Source: an uncultured bacterium
Lineage (GTDB): Bacteria > Cyanobacteriota > Vampirovibrionia > Gastranaerophilales > Gastranaerophilaceae
Assembly (NCBI GenBank): GCA_902763805.1
Contig: CACWTN010000006.1
Location: forward strand, 40,913-104,912
Reading direction: 5' to 3'
DNA: 64,000 nucleotides
The notes below the pieces were generated by a model. The model did not search any database. It was not told the DNA's origin and was given only the letters and a program-made list of their open reading frames with translations. Shown one piece after another: positions 53,647 to 62,940 of the stretch. The first letter of the stretch is position 1; each line of letters starts with the position of its first letter. Made by a program: the position numbers and the translations under genes.

Positions 53647-54372
53647 ATGAGAATAGAGGCTGAAAATTTAGTTAAAATATATGGCGACAGAAGCGTAGTA
53701 AATGATGTATCCTTTTACATGGATAAAGGAGAGGTTGTTTGTTTGCTGGGTCCTAACGGAGCGGGAAAAACAACAACTTTTTACATGATAGTCGGACTTG
53801 TAAAACCAAATCGCGGAAATGTTACTATAGACGGACAAAATATTACGGAATGGCCAATGAATATGCGTGCGAAAGCAGGTATAGGGTATTTACCGCAGGA
53901 AAATTCAATTTTCAGAAAACTTACTGTAGAAGAAAATTTACAACTTGTACTTGAAATGAACGACAAGCTTACTGTTAATGAAAAGAAAGCTAAAATGGAA
54001 GAATTACTCAATGAGTTTGGCGTTGAAAAATTAAGAAAATATCCTGCAGTTGCGCTTTCAGGCGGTGAAAGAAGACGTGTAGAAATAGCACGTGCACTGG
54101 CAGCAAGTCCTGATTTTATGCTGTTAGATGAACCTTTTGCCGGAATTGACCCAATAGCAATTGGAGATATTAAAGACAATATAAGAAAAATCTCTGAAGA
54201 AAAAGGTTTGGGCGTATTGATAACAGACCACAATCCGAAAGCTACATTATCTATCACGGACAGAGCATACGTAATTTTTGACGGTAAAATTAAAATACAG
54301 GGTAAAAGTACAGACGTTGCAAATGACCCGGTTGCGAAAGAATTCTACTTAGGAAAGGATTTCCAGCTGTAA
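53647..54372 (+). CDS. lptB: LPS export ABC transporter ATP-binding protein LptB
   Basis: 241-residue ATPase that powers lipopolysaccharide extraction from the inner membrane with LptF/LptG. Walker A is LLGPNGAGKTTTFYMI near residue 36, the Q-loop is GIGYLPQENSIFRKL, the signature ALSGGERRRVEIARAL near residue 138, Walker B DFMLLDEPFAGIDP, and the switch His ITDHN. The Q-loop LPQE and GGERRR wording is typical of LptB. Its stop codon abuts the permease start. Together with waaA it shows an LPS-bearing outer membrane. Confidence 0.95.
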   Translation: MRIEAENLVKIYGDRSVVNDVSFYMDKGEVVCLLGPNGAGKTTTFYMIVGLVKPNRGNVTIDGQNITEWPMNMRAKAGIGYLPQENSIFRKLTVEENLQLVLEMNDKLTVNEKKAKMEELLNEFGVEKLRKYPAVALSGGERRRVEIARALAASPDFMLLDEPFAGIDPIAIGDIKDNIRKISEEKGLGVLITDHNPKATLSITDRAYVIFDGKIKIQGKSTDVANDPVAKEFYLGKDFQL

Positions 54373-55497
54373 ATGAAAAAATTTTTTACCGTATATGACA
54401 GATATATATTTAAGCAGGTACTTACAACTACTATAGTTGCCATACTTTTGTTTACAATTGTATGGATTGCGCCTGAAATGCTGCTGAATACAATAGAAAA
54501 AATTCTGGAAGGAGTTTACACAGTAAAAACGGGAGTTCTGGTTCTTATATATGAACTCCCTAAGATTCTTGGAAAAGCATTCCCTGTCGGATTACTTCTG
54601 GGGTCTTTATTTACTTTTGACAAACTCAGCAAAGATTCGGAACTTACGATTTTCAGAGCAGTCGGAATGTCATTTTTCAGGATTTTAAGACCTTTATTGG
54701 TTTTAAGTTTTATGGTAACTTACTTATGTTTTATTACATACGATAAATGGATTCCATACTCTTGCCAAAAATTAAATGAAATTAAGGGCGGACGACCTAT
54801 TACTCAGTATATTTATACGCAAAAAGATGCAAACAATCATCCCGACAAAGCTGTTATTGTTTCTTTATTTAATCAAAATACAATGTCTGATGTTATAGTT
54901 ATGAATTTTTCAAAAGAGGTATTTTCAGACCTTCACGCCATATCAAATATTATGATTGGCAAGACCGGGAAATACGTATTGGACAAAGACGGTATTCCTC
55001 ACTGGGTGTTAAATGACATAATATCCTACAACATAGATAAAAACGGTATTTTCCACGAAATAAAAAAATTTAATGAAATAAATATTTTAAACGGACACGA
55101 AGCAGAAGATGCCTATACAATTATGGTAAATTCTACAAAACGTGACAGGGATATTAATAATGCGGATTTACACCATTATATATCTCTTTTAAAACGTGAA
55201 AACTTAGACGAAGAATACCGCCTGATGTTAAACAAATATTACCAGAGGTTTTTACATCCGTTTGTTTGTGTATTACTGGCAATCCTTGGCTGTTTATTAG
55301 GATTTAGCAAACCGCGTGAACAAAGATTGATTGGGTTTACAATAGCAATCGGCTGTATATTTCTGTACTACATAACCTTACCGTTTTTCGATTTACTTGC
55401 GGAAAAGGGAGTGCTTTACCCGTTTGTTACGGCTTCGTTCCCGCCGTTTGCATTTTTATGCGCAATTATAATGTTTTACAAATCAAAGGATTTATAG
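54373..55497 (+). CDS. LptF/LptG family LPS export permease
   Basis: 374-residue inner membrane protein of the YjgP/YjgQ family. Three membrane helices at the N-terminus (VLTTTIVAILLFTIVWIA; IYELPKILGKAFPVGLLLGS), a periplasmic beta-jellyroll (about 130-270), and three C-terminal helices (FVCVLLAILGCLLGFSKPRE). It directly follows lptB with no gap. Only one permease gene is present here, so either a second copy lies elsewhere or the transporter is a homodimer. Confidence 0.92.
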   Translation: MKKFFTVYDRYIFKQVLTTTIVAILLFTIVWIAPEMLLNTIEKILEGVYTVKTGVLVLIYELPKILGKAFPVGLLLGSLFTFDKLSKDSELTIFRAVGMSFFRILRPLLVLSFMVTYLCFITYDKWIPYSCQKLNEIKGGRPITQYIYTQKDANNHPDKAVIVSLFNQNTMSDVIVMNFSKEVFSDLHAISNIMIGKTGKYVLDKDGIPHWVLNDIISYNIDKNGIFHEIKKFNEINILNGHEAEDAYTIMVNSTKRDRDINNADLHHYISLLKRENLDEEYRLMLNKYYQRFLHPFVCVLLAILGCLLGFSKPREQRLIGFTIAIGCIFLYYITLPFFDLLAEKGVLYPFVTASFPPFAFLCAIIMFYKSKDL

Positions 55498-55498
55498 A

Positions 55499-56329
55499 AT
55501 GAAAAAATTATTTATCGGATTAACATCATTATTATTGATAATATTTGCAGCAGGTTTTGTTAAAGCATCTCCTATAGAGATGGAATACAATGACGGAATA
55601 TATCATTTTGTTTTAACAGGCGAAAAAATAAAAAAACAGATTCAGTTTGTGTCTTCTTCAAATCTGATAACAAACAAAGAAGCTCATACAAACTCAGGCT
55701 CACAGCTGACAATCAATACAGGATTTTTTGACCCCAAAAATCAAAAAACAATATCATATATTGTAAACGGTTCGCAAACTGTTGAAGATCCGATTTTCAA
55801 TGAAAATCTGATGTCAAACCCCGTTTTAAGACAAAATTTACAAAAGATTTTAAACAGAACTGAATTCAGAATACTTGACTGCGACAGTAAATTAAAATAT
55901 GAGATTGCACCTCACAACTCAAATATTGATTTTATGTGTTCAATTGTTACGTCAGCACAGGGCGGTCCGCTTTTGGTGCCTGAGCTGAGAATGGAAGAAG
56001 AATTTTTTATAGTAAAAGATGAAAACGGAAATGTTATAAGAGAATCCGCTTCTGTTTTACATAAAACAGCAAGAACATTAATCGGAATAAAAAACCTTAC
56101 ACAGGATAAACAGGACGTTCACATTTTTATAGTAACAAACGAACATCCGATGAACCTTTACGAAGCGAAAGAACTGTGTGAACAATACGGACTTGACCGT
56201 GCAATGGCTTTTGACGGCGGAAGTTCAACGTCAATGAATTACAAAAATATAAGCGTAACTTCTACACAAGCTTCAGGCGATACAGGCAGAGCATTAAAAT
56301 CATTCATGATTATAAAATCGAAAAAATAA
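55499..56329 (+). CDS. Exported phosphodiester glycosidase-domain protein
   Basis: 276-residue protein of the NAGPA-type phosphodiester glycosidase family (DUF2233-like). Signal peptide KKLFIGLTSLLLIIFAAGFV, then INTGFFDP near residue 73, SAQGGPLLV, and the C-terminal AMAFDGGSSTSMNY, all diagnostic. The fold occurs in proteins acting on sugar phosphodiesters or in exopolysaccharide and peptidoglycan turnover. It starts one base after the LPS permease gene and is probably part of the same operon, acting in the periplasm. Substrate unknown. Confidence 0.87.
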   Translation: MKKLFIGLTSLLLIIFAAGFVKASPIEMEYNDGIYHFVLTGEKIKKQIQFVSSSNLITNKEAHTNSGSQLTINTGFFDPKNQKTISYIVNGSQTVEDPIFNENLMSNPVLRQNLQKILNRTEFRILDCDSKLKYEIAPHNSNIDFMCSIVTSAQGGPLLVPELRMEEEFFIVKDENGNVIRESASVLHKTARTLIGIKNLTQDKQDVHIFIVTNEHPMNLYEAKELCEQYGLDRAMAFDGGSSTSMNYKNISVTSTQASGDTGRALKSFMIIKSKK

Positions 56330-56334
56330 AATAT

Positions 56335-57096
56335 TTATTTTAAATATTCGTCAATCCAGGAGCAAATAATTTTACTCAAAAACTGGTCATGTTTAAGCAT
56401 AATCATACCTGTAGCAGGCGAAGCTGATAAATATTCTGCAAAAGTGGACTGTGCAAATTTTTTGAGATAAGCTGAAGCTTTTATACTTTGCGGATCTTTT
56501 TCACCTACAACAGATAAAATATCAATATTATTAAGCTCTGCAAGTTTAACAGGAATAAAAAGTCCTTTTGTATTTACAATAGGCGATAAGATAACAATAG
56601 TTTTCGGCTTATACGCAATTTTATTTGCAACAATTATACCTGTGCTTGCACCAATATCAGAACCGACAATTGCCCATTCATTAAAAAATGTGCGTTTATT
56701 TTCATTTTTAACATAATTAATAACGGAAATTACATCATCAGGATACTTTGCAAAAGCGGAGTTCGTCATTTTTGTCCAGGACACTCTTGTAAGCTTTGCG
56801 TTATACACACTTTTACCGTGTCCTCTTAAATCGATAGTCAGTACCGCATAGCCTTTATTTAGCAAATCTTCGGGCAGCGTACCCCACCATTCTGAGCTGT
56901 ATCCCAGTGAATGTAAAAGTACAACCGTATGAAAATCTTTCTTTTCTTTAATTTTAGGGTATTTTAAAGTGGCTGTAATTGTAAATTTATCTTTCGATAA
57001 AATTTTGTAATCTTTTGTAACAAAATTAGCACTGTAAGCACAGCCGCAGTTTAAAATAAACAGAAATAATGTTAATATTAAAATTAGTTTTTTCAT
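56335..57096 (-). CDS. Exported alpha/beta hydrolase-fold protein
   Basis: 253-residue protein with a signal peptide ending ILNCGCAYS; the cysteines may form a lipobox (LNCG or CGCA), so it could be a lipoprotein. The fold is shown by LLHSLGYSSEWW (oxyanion region near residue 61), DLRGHGKSVY, the nucleophile elbow VGSDIGAS near residue 145, the acid EKDPQS and the late His in LKHDQFL. The elbow has Asp where serine hydrolases have Ser. Closest in style to dienelactone hydrolase or acyl-peptidase relatives. Convergent with the upstream gene, five bases apart. Confidence 0.82.
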   Translation of the reverse strand: MKKLILILTLFLFILNCGCAYSANFVTKDYKILSKDKFTITATLKYPKIKEKKDFHTVVLLHSLGYSSEWWGTLPEDLLNKGYAVLTIDLRGHGKSVYNAKLTRVSWTKMTNSAFAKYPDDVISVINYVKNENKRTFFNEWAIVGSDIGASTGIIVANKIAYKPKTIVILSPIVNTKGLFIPVKLAELNNIDILSVVGEKDPQSIKASAYLKKFAQSTFAEYLSASPATGMIMLKHDQFLSKIICSWIDEYLK

Positions 57097-57124
57097 ACTA
57101 ATATTATATCATATAAAATTAATC

Positions 57125-57183
57125 TTTACAAATCTTAATATAAAAAGCAATTATTTAACAAATATATACTTAATATATATAAG
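57125..57183 (+). promoter_or_regulatory. Shared promoter module, weaker copy D
   Basis: TTTACAAA (57125-57132), 36 bases, then CTTAATATATATAAG (57169-57183), 21 bases before the ATG at 57205. It resembles the 35-37-base layout of copies A, B and C but has only one side of the dyad. Confidence 0.42.
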
Positions 57184-57204
57184 AGAGAACCCCTAAGGAG
57201 AAAT

Positions 57205-58116
57205 ATGGCAATAGTTATAGACGCAAATATGACTTTATTCGCAGAGAGGCTTCACATCCCGGCAACCAGAATGGTAGAGGATTACGGCCTTAAAACTATT
57301 GACGAGATTATCGAAGCAGAGGCAGCGCAGGGTAATACTCAGGCTGTTCAGTATGCACAAGAAATGTTTAGTTCTCCTGAAAAATTAGTTAATATATTCA
57401 AACTGACTAATATTGAAAATAAATTTACACTACTGCAAAGTATGGACGATGAAACAAGGGTTGAAGTTCTTCCGCTGCTGGAAAAAGATGATTTGGTAAT
57501 GGGTTTGTACTTTTTTAACAAAGAAAAACTATTGGAGATGCTTGCACATGTTGACCAGGAAGAACTGATAAATGTCGTACTTGACGCATTTCCGCCGGAT
57601 CAGGTAGTAATGATGATACCTGAAGAAGATTTAGCAAAATTCTTTCAGTCAAAAGATTTGGATAAATACATTGTTGTAAACGCATTGAAAGATTTGCCGC
57701 AAGAAGTTATGATGAGTTTTCTGGAAGGCATAACAGGTCAGCCTTATGATAAGATACAGGATCCGCAGGGAGTTATAAATAATATAACAGAATTGCCGGA
57801 AGATAAATTCAGAGATTTTATGTCACAAATTGATCCTGACGTTCAAAGACAGCTTGTATATCAGATTACAAAAAAAGACCAAAAATACTTCCAGCTGTTT
57901 GATAACTATATGTACATAGATATGTTAAATACATTAATGAAAAATGATATGGTTCCTTCAATGATAGCGCTTGAAAAAGAAACTCTTGTAAATATGATAT
58001 CAGTCTTACCTGACGATTTAATGTCGATTGTTGCAGCACAGGTTGATACAAAAGAATTTGCTAAATTCCTAATTGAAGGGCATTTGGAATTTTTAGAGAA
58101 AGCGTGGATGATGTAA
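57205..58116 (+). CDS. Helical-repeat protein resembling MgtE-N/FliG solenoids
   Basis: 303-residue soluble protein made of short helix repeats such as DDETRVEVLPLLEKDDLVMG, ELINVVLDAFPPDQVVMMIP and LPDDLMSIVAAQVDTKEFA, in the style of the MgtE N-terminal domain and FliG (leucine-rich helices with L-x-x-L-P-x-D/E turns). No catalytic motif, signal peptide or membrane segment. CTAAGGAGAAAT precedes the ATG. Family membership is a resemblance, not an established identity; a FliG-related structural role would fit the flagellar genes elsewhere in the window. Its 3' end overlaps the next gene on the opposite strand by 24 bases. Confidence 0.72.
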   Translation: MAIVIDANMTLFAERLHIPATRMVEDYGLKTIDEIIEAEAAQGNTQAVQYAQEMFSSPEKLVNIFKLTNIENKFTLLQSMDDETRVEVLPLLEKDDLVMGLYFFNKEKLLEMLAHVDQEELINVVLDAFPPDQVVMMIPEEDLAKFFQSKDLDKYIVVNALKDLPQEVMMSFLEGITGQPYDKIQDPQGVINNITELPEDKFRDFMSQIDPDVQRQLVYQITKKDQKYFQLFDNYMYIDMLNTLMKNDMVPSMIALEKETLVNMISVLPDDLMSIVAAQVDTKEFAKFLIEGHLEFLEKAWMM

Positions 58117-58833
58117 CATTTGACGGACATAATAATTCTCATCGTTTTTGAGAACATCTTTTATGTCGTTAAATTTGCCTGATTTTATTAATATTTGTGC
58201 AGTTTTTTCTCTAATTGTATATTCGTTCTGATAAGCACATTTTTTTACAATTGTGTATAAAATATCTTCCTGCACATAAGGATAAAAATCTGCCAAAGCT
58301 TCAAGACACCAGTACAATTTAAACAACTGCTTATTTATAACATATTTTTTATCTCTGAAAATAAATTTATCAAGTTCTGATAAGGCATCATTAATTTGAT
58401 TAATGATTTTTTCAGAATACGAATTTGCAAAAGAGGTATAGTTTTTGAGAAGAACGGCGCTGTCGACAACAAGTCTGCAGATATTGGCATTTATATCGAC
58501 AGTTGCTTTTGCAAAAATATCAGATGAAAAATCAGCAAAAATCTTTCTTACTTTTTCATCTGCAGAAATAAGAGTATTAATTTTTAAAGCAACAGCTTCT
58601 CTTATTTTCCCGTCACAGCCAACAAGATTATTTAACAAAACTTCAGCATCATTTCTGTCAGAAACATAATCAAAGTTCAGTGCGGCAATTTGTTTTTGAG
58701 GGATATTACCGGTTTTAAGCATATTTAAAAGTTTATCATGTGTATAACTTTGTTCGCTTAGTTCGCATGCTAGTTTAAAATTGCTGTCCAAATCTTTATA
58801 AAAACCGTTGTTATTGTTTATATCGTCTTTCAT
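58093..58833 (-). CDS. HEAT-like helical-repeat protein
   Basis: 246-residue soluble protein with repeated alpha-hairpins (IPQKQIAALNFDYVSDRNDA; KIREAVALKINTLISADEKV; EYTIREKTAQILIKSGKFND) of HEAT/armadillo style, often found in protein-protein interaction scaffolds. No enzyme motif. TTGAGGTTGAT precedes the ATG. It converges on and overlaps the 57205-58116 gene by 24 bases. Function unknown; the two could be antagonistically expressed, but this is speculation. Confidence 0.7.
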   Translation of the reverse strand: MKDDINNNNGFYKDLDSNFKLACELSEQSYTHDKLLNMLKTGNIPQKQIAALNFDYVSDRNDAEVLLNNLVGCDGKIREAVALKINTLISADEKVRKIFADFSSDIFAKATVDINANICRLVVDSAVLLKNYTSFANSYSEKIINQINDALSELDKFIFRDKKYVINKQLFKLYWCLEALADFYPYVQEDILYTIVKKCAYQNEYTIREKTAQILIKSGKFNDIKDVLKNDENYYVRQMLHHPRFL

Positions 58834-58939
58834 ATCAACCTCAATTCTAACATAACGATTAATGAAATTCTAATAAAAAATAGTTTTAATGAATGATAAA
58901 TAAAATAAAAAAATATATACAATAATAAATGGAGATACT

Positions 58940-59107
58940 ATGAGCATAATTAACAACATAATGAAAAAAATACTGATATTTGAGAAGGAACCGCAAAGAA
59001 TTGGTTTATCTCAGTTTAAGCCCGAAGCAAAAACGGACATACCCGAAGGTCCTTCGATAAGAAGAAAAGATGTCAAGCTATCTGATTTAATGCGCAGAGC
59101 CGGATAA
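58940..59107 (+). CDS. Small basic protein, 55 residues
   Basis: Short gene with an ATGGAGATACT ribosome region and a complete frame. The product starts with a hydrophobic helix (MSIINNIMKKILIFEKE) and ends in a basic tail (PSIRRKDVKLSDLMRRAG). No known family. It sits alone between the HEAT-like gene (divergent) and glgA, whose promoter lies just downstream. Kept because of the good ribosome site and neighbour-like codon use, but it could be spurious. Confidence 0.5.
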   Translation: MSIINNIMKKILIFEKEPQRIGLSQFKPEAKTDIPEGPSIRRKDVKLSDLMRRAG

Positions 59108-59146
59108 ATATTTTTATAAGACAGTCCTATTTATATACTGAGATTA

Positions 59147-59175
59147 TTGCAAAAGTGGGATTTATATTTTATAAT
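59147..59175 (+). promoter_or_regulatory. Sigma-70-type promoter of glgA
   Basis: TTGCAA, a 17-base spacer and TATAAT, 38 bases before the glgA start codon. Near-consensus spacing and -10. Confidence 0.7.
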
Positions 59176-59213
59176 GCAGGTATCACGAATCGTTAAATAA
59201 GAAGGAGCCCTGT

Positions 59214-60659
59214 ATGAAGATATTATTTGCCGCAGGTGAAGTTGCACCGTTTTCAAAAGCCGGCGGATTATCCGATGTAGTCGGAAGTTTGCCAAAAGCG
59301 TTGGAAAAAGATGCAGAAATTGCAATTTTTACCCCTCTGCACGGTTGTATAGATTACAACAAATGGGGGCTGAAAGAACTTGAGAATTCTGAAAAATGGA
59401 TAACTTTTGGCGGATACTCACCGCAAAAATTTAAACTCCACATGGCAAAGCTTCCGGGGACAAATATTAATGTATTTTTCGTACAAAACGATTGGTATTT
59501 TTCATGTTTTAAAGAAGTGTACCCAAGATGGCTCGACCCGAGATATGAACATGAAAGATATATTGCATTTTCGCTTGCGACCTTAGAATATGCAAAAGAT
59601 TTAAACTTCAGAGCTGATATTATACATTCAAATGATTGGCATACAGCGATGATACCCTTGTATATTAAAGCAAATTACAAGTTTGACGAGTTCTGGTCAA
59701 AAACTAAAAATGTATTTGAAATACACAATTTAGCATATCAGGGCGTTTGGTTTGAAGATATCTTAGATTTTGCAAATATGAGAAAAGATATTGTTTATAA
59801 CGAGTGGGGATGCGAACACTACGGCAGAGTTAACTGGATGAAGGGTGCTATCAACTATTCAGATAAAGTCGTTGCCGTATCACCTACTTATGCAAAAGAA
59901 ATCTTAACAGGTGAATATGGTGAAGGAATGGACTATACGTTAAGAGGACACACAAATAAGCTTGTCGGTATCGTTAACGGAATTGACTACACTGTATTTA
60001 ACCCAAAAACGGATAAATCAATTATAAAAAACTATGATGTTGATACGCTGCAATACAAAGCAAACAACAAAAAGAAAATAGTCGAAGAATTCGGTTTAAA
60101 ATACAATCCTGACAGACCGCTTATCGCACTTATATCACGCCTTGTTGACCAAAAAGGTTTGGATTTGATAAGACAGGTTGAAAACGATTTAAGGAATATG
60201 GAAGCAGACTTTATTTTCCTGGGCACAGGGGATAAATCATACGAAAATCTATTTATATGGCTGTCAAATAATACTCCGAATATAAGAGCTTATGTCGGAT
60301 ACAGAGGAGATTTGGCTAATCAGATTTATGCAGGTTCCGATTTCTTCTTAATGCCTTCTAAGTTTGAGCCTTGCGGACTGTCTCAATTAATTGCAATGAG
60401 ATACGGTTCATTACCAATAGTAAGGGCTACAGGCGGACTTGAAGATACTGTAACAGGCTACCCGCTCGATAATTCAACAGGATTCAAATTCTGGGGTTAT
60501 GACGGCTGGGCAATGAAGGACGCAATAAACTGCGCATTACATGTTTATAAAGATAAATACACATTTAATGCAATGCGCCGTTCAGCAATGAATGCAGATT
60601 TCAGCTGGAAAGAAAGTGCTAAAAAGTATCTGGATTTATACAAAAGCCTGGTAAACTAA
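59214..60659 (+). CDS. glgA: Glycogen synthase (ADP-glucose type)
   Basis: 481-residue GT5 enzyme that extends alpha-1,4-glucan from ADP-glucose. The acceptor/donor motif KAGGLSDVVGSLPKAL is near residue 15, HSNDWHTA near residue 140, and the C-terminal donor-binding site MPSKFEPCGLSQLIAM and RATGGLEDTV near residue 375. AAGAAGGAGCCCTGT precedes the ATG. glgB, glgC and glgP are not in the window. Indicates glycogen storage. Confidence 0.97.
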   Translation: MKILFAAGEVAPFSKAGGLSDVVGSLPKALEKDAEIAIFTPLHGCIDYNKWGLKELENSEKWITFGGYSPQKFKLHMAKLPGTNINVFFVQNDWYFSCFKEVYPRWLDPRYEHERYIAFSLATLEYAKDLNFRADIIHSNDWHTAMIPLYIKANYKFDEFWSKTKNVFEIHNLAYQGVWFEDILDFANMRKDIVYNEWGCEHYGRVNWMKGAINYSDKVVAVSPTYAKEILTGEYGEGMDYTLRGHTNKLVGIVNGIDYTVFNPKTDKSIIKNYDVDTLQYKANNKKKIVEEFGLKYNPDRPLIALISRLVDQKGLDLIRQVENDLRNMEADFIFLGTGDKSYENLFIWLSNNTPNIRAYVGYRGDLANQIYAGSDFFLMPSKFEPCGLSQLIAMRYGSLPIVRATGGLEDTVTGYPLDNSTGFKFWGYDGWAMKDAINCALHVYKDKYTFNAMRRSAMNADFSWKESAKKYLDLYKSLVN

Positions 60660-60668
60660 TTATTAGTT

Positions 60669-62036
60669 TTACATGCTTACCAAATACCAGGTAACAAGCG
60701 TTAAATAAACTGCCAGACCAATTACGTCAATTGTGGTTGCGATTACCGGCCCTGATGCAACAGCAGGATCAACTCCCAATTTCTTCAAGATTAAAGGAGT
60801 ACATGTACCAATCATTGTAGCTATTGTCATATTTAATGACATTGCAATACCGACAACCAAACCTAATTGGACATGTCCCTGCCAGCCCCATGTTACAAGC
60901 ATTACAAGCAAGCCGAAAAATGCACCGATACTCAAACCTGTAACTGTTTCTCTCCAGATATAATGCCAGCCGGAACTAAGCGTAATCTGACCTGTCGACA
61001 TACCACGAACCATAAGAGTTATTGATTGCGTACCGATATTTCCGCCAAGACCTGCAAGCAGCGGCATAAACGCAGCTACTATCGGTAACGCATTAAAAGT
61101 TTTATCGTATCTGCTTGTTATTGATACAGCAAGAAATTCACCGACAAGCGTAATTAAAAGCCAAGGAATACGTGCTTTTATTGCATGACGAATGCTGCCA
61201 GTTAAGATATCGTCGTCATCTTCGCCGAGGTCTGTTACGATACCTGAAGACTGGAGGATTTCATCTGTTGTTTCTTCTTCAACAATGTCCTGAGCATCAT
61301 CCCAAGTTACTATACCTTTTAAGTGGTTGTACAAGTCAACAACAGGCAAAGCATTGAACTGATACTTCATAAATACGTCAGCAATATAATCCTGATAATC
61401 ATCAACATGGATTTTTACTAAATCCTTAATCATAATATCAGATACATTTATAGTGACAGGAGCAGTCATTAATGTTCTAAGTGACAAAACACCGACAAGA
61501 TGTGAATTTTTGTCAACAACATAGGCATAATACAGCTCCATATTTTCTTTTTCGGCTTTAATACGAATGGTATCAAGAGCTTCCTGAACTGTCATATTAT
61601 CATAAACGGTAAGAACAAGGGGGTTCATGATACCACCTGCGGTATCCTCGTTATATGTTAACAGTTCTCTGACATCAGATGAAAACTTTTGAGGCAGATT
61701 TTCAAGGAATGCCTCTGTTTCATCTTCTTCCATGTTACCAAGTACATCGGCAGCATCATCGTGAGGAAGCTTTGAGACTAATCTTGATGCCAGATTTTCA
61801 TCAATATCACCCAGGATTTCAACCTGAAGCTGCGGAGTTAAATACTCAATTACGTCAGAAGCAAGTTCTTCATTAATATTTGTAATACAAGTAAGACGCT
61901 CCTCAGGTTTAAGCTCCTGAAAGATATCTGCAAGATCGGCTGAGTGATAAGTTTCAAGTTCTTCTCTTAACTGAATATTATCACCATTTTCAATTAATTC
62001 TCTTATTCTGTCTATTGTATTTTCAATATTAAGCAT
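60669..62036 (-). CDS. mgtE: Magnesium transporter MgtE
   Basis: 455-residue Mg2+ channel. The N-terminal helical MgtE-N domain (about 1-130; YHSADLADIFQELKPEERL) is followed by tandem CBS domains (about 135-255, DNMTVQEALDTIRIK) and a five-helix membrane domain with FMPLLAGLGGNIGTQS near residue 335 and the pore segment DPAVASGPVIATTIDVIGLA. It probably gates in response to cytosolic Mg2+. It lies 63 bases after yajQ on the same strand. No M-box riboswitch was recognised upstream. Confidence 0.96.
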   Translation of the reverse strand: MLNIENTIDRIRELIENGDNIQLREELETYHSADLADIFQELKPEERLTCITNINEELASDVIEYLTPQLQVEILGDIDENLASRLVSKLPHDDAADVLGNMEEDETEAFLENLPQKFSSDVRELLTYNEDTAGGIMNPLVLTVYDNMTVQEALDTIRIKAEKENMELYYAYVVDKNSHLVGVLSLRTLMTAPVTINVSDIMIKDLVKIHVDDYQDYIADVFMKYQFNALPVVDLYNHLKGIVTWDDAQDIVEEETTDEILQSSGIVTDLGEDDDDILTGSIRHAIKARIPWLLITLVGEFLAVSITSRYDKTFNALPIVAAFMPLLAGLGGNIGTQSITLMVRGMSTGQITLSSGWHYIWRETVTGLSIGAFFGLLVMLVTWGWQGHVQLGLVVGIAMSLNMTIATMIGTCTPLILKKLGVDPAVASGPVIATTIDVIGLAVYLTLVTWYLVSM

Positions 62037-62099
62037 TTTTATTCTCCGCCCTCACTCAGCGAGAAAGGGTACGTGTCCTGTGGCAATACCCACTGACCT

Positions 62100-62600
62100 T
62101 TATCTGTAATTTGTAAACTGAAGCGGTATATCGTATTTATCTTCGTTCTTTCTCAAAAGTCCTATAACTTCCTGTAAATCATCTTTGCTTTTTCCGCTCA
62201 CACGAACTTGTTCGCCCTGAATTGATGCCTGTACTTTTAATTTACTGTCCTTAATATCAGCAACAATTTTTTTAGCCAGTTCCTGTGTTAAACCTTTTTT
62301 TAGATTAAAAATTTGTCTTACATTGCCGCCAAGGGCATTTTCCATAGGTTGTGCATCCAAAATTTTAATACTTAATCCTCGTTTTACAAGCTTTGTCTGC
62401 AAAATATCAAAAATATTTCTCAGCTTCATTTCATCATTAGTAGTAATTGTAATTGATTTATCACCTTCCAAATCAATTGATGAATTTGAATTTTTCAAAT
62501 CAAATCTCGAAGTCAAATCTCTCTTAACCTGATCAACTGCATTGACTAATTCCTGTTTGTCAAATTCAGATACAATATCAAAACTGCAATCTTTTGCCAT
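62100..62600 (-). CDS. yajQ: YajQ family nucleotide-binding protein
   Basis: 166-residue protein of the DUF520/YajQ family with two RRM-like folds (CSFDIVSEFDKQELVNAVDQ; RFDLKNSNSSIDL; GGNVRQIFNLKKGLTQELAK; VRVSGKSKDDLQEVI). Members bind nucleotides or RNA, and a Xanthomonas homologue binds c-di-GMP, which would fit the other c-di-GMP proteins here, although that cannot be read from this sequence. Upstream of mgtE on the same strand. Confidence 0.95.
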   Translation of the reverse strand: MAKDCSFDIVSEFDKQELVNAVDQVKRDLTSRFDLKNSNSSIDLEGDKSITITTNDEMKLRNIFDILQTKLVKRGLSIKILDAQPMENALGGNVRQIFNLKKGLTQELAKKIVADIKDSKLKVQASIQGEQVRVSGKSKDDLQEVIGLLRKNEDKYDIPLQFTNYR

Positions 62601-62679
62601 AATGCACTCCTATATTAATTCCACGTCTACAATTCTATCATGAAATTAATAAATACAGTTATACATTATAAAAAATACT

Positions 62680-62916
62680 CTAACCTCCGACAATTCGTCT
62701 GACAAGTTTTGACAGCCAGGACTGTGAATACGAATATTGAGGAATCGGATTAACATTACTTTTATAATTATAAGGAACAGGACCATACTGATAACAAGCA
62801 GGACAGCTATACTGTTCAGCTATACTTTGGTAAACACCTCCGCCCTGAATATTCATAGAATTCATTCCCATTCCGTTCATCATGCCATATCCGCCATATC
62901 CGAAATTAACGCTCAT
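62680..62916 (-). CDS. Small Gly/Met/Tyr-rich protein
   Basis: 78-residue protein beginning MSVNFGYGGYGMMNGMGMNS, with Gly/Met/Tyr low complexity, then a Cys pair (SCPACYQYG, a CxxC) and a basic C-terminus (SWLSKLVRRIVGG). The frame is open for 100 codons further upstream, but the start at 62916 is chosen because AAGGTGAAGAT precedes it and promoter copy C lies just upstream. The N-terminal pattern resembles that of the 52539-53474 protein. Function unknown. Confidence 0.68.
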   Translation of the reverse strand: MSVNFGYGGYGMMNGMGMNSMNIQGGGVYQSIAEQYSCPACYQYGPVPYNYKSNVNPIPQYSYSQSWLSKLVRRIVGG

Positions 62917-62940
62917 ATCTTCACCTTTAAATATTACTAC

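Noticed and set aside
53781..54257. 158-codon minus-strand frame inside lptB
   Set aside because: Antisense of the LptB ATPase; no family resemblance.
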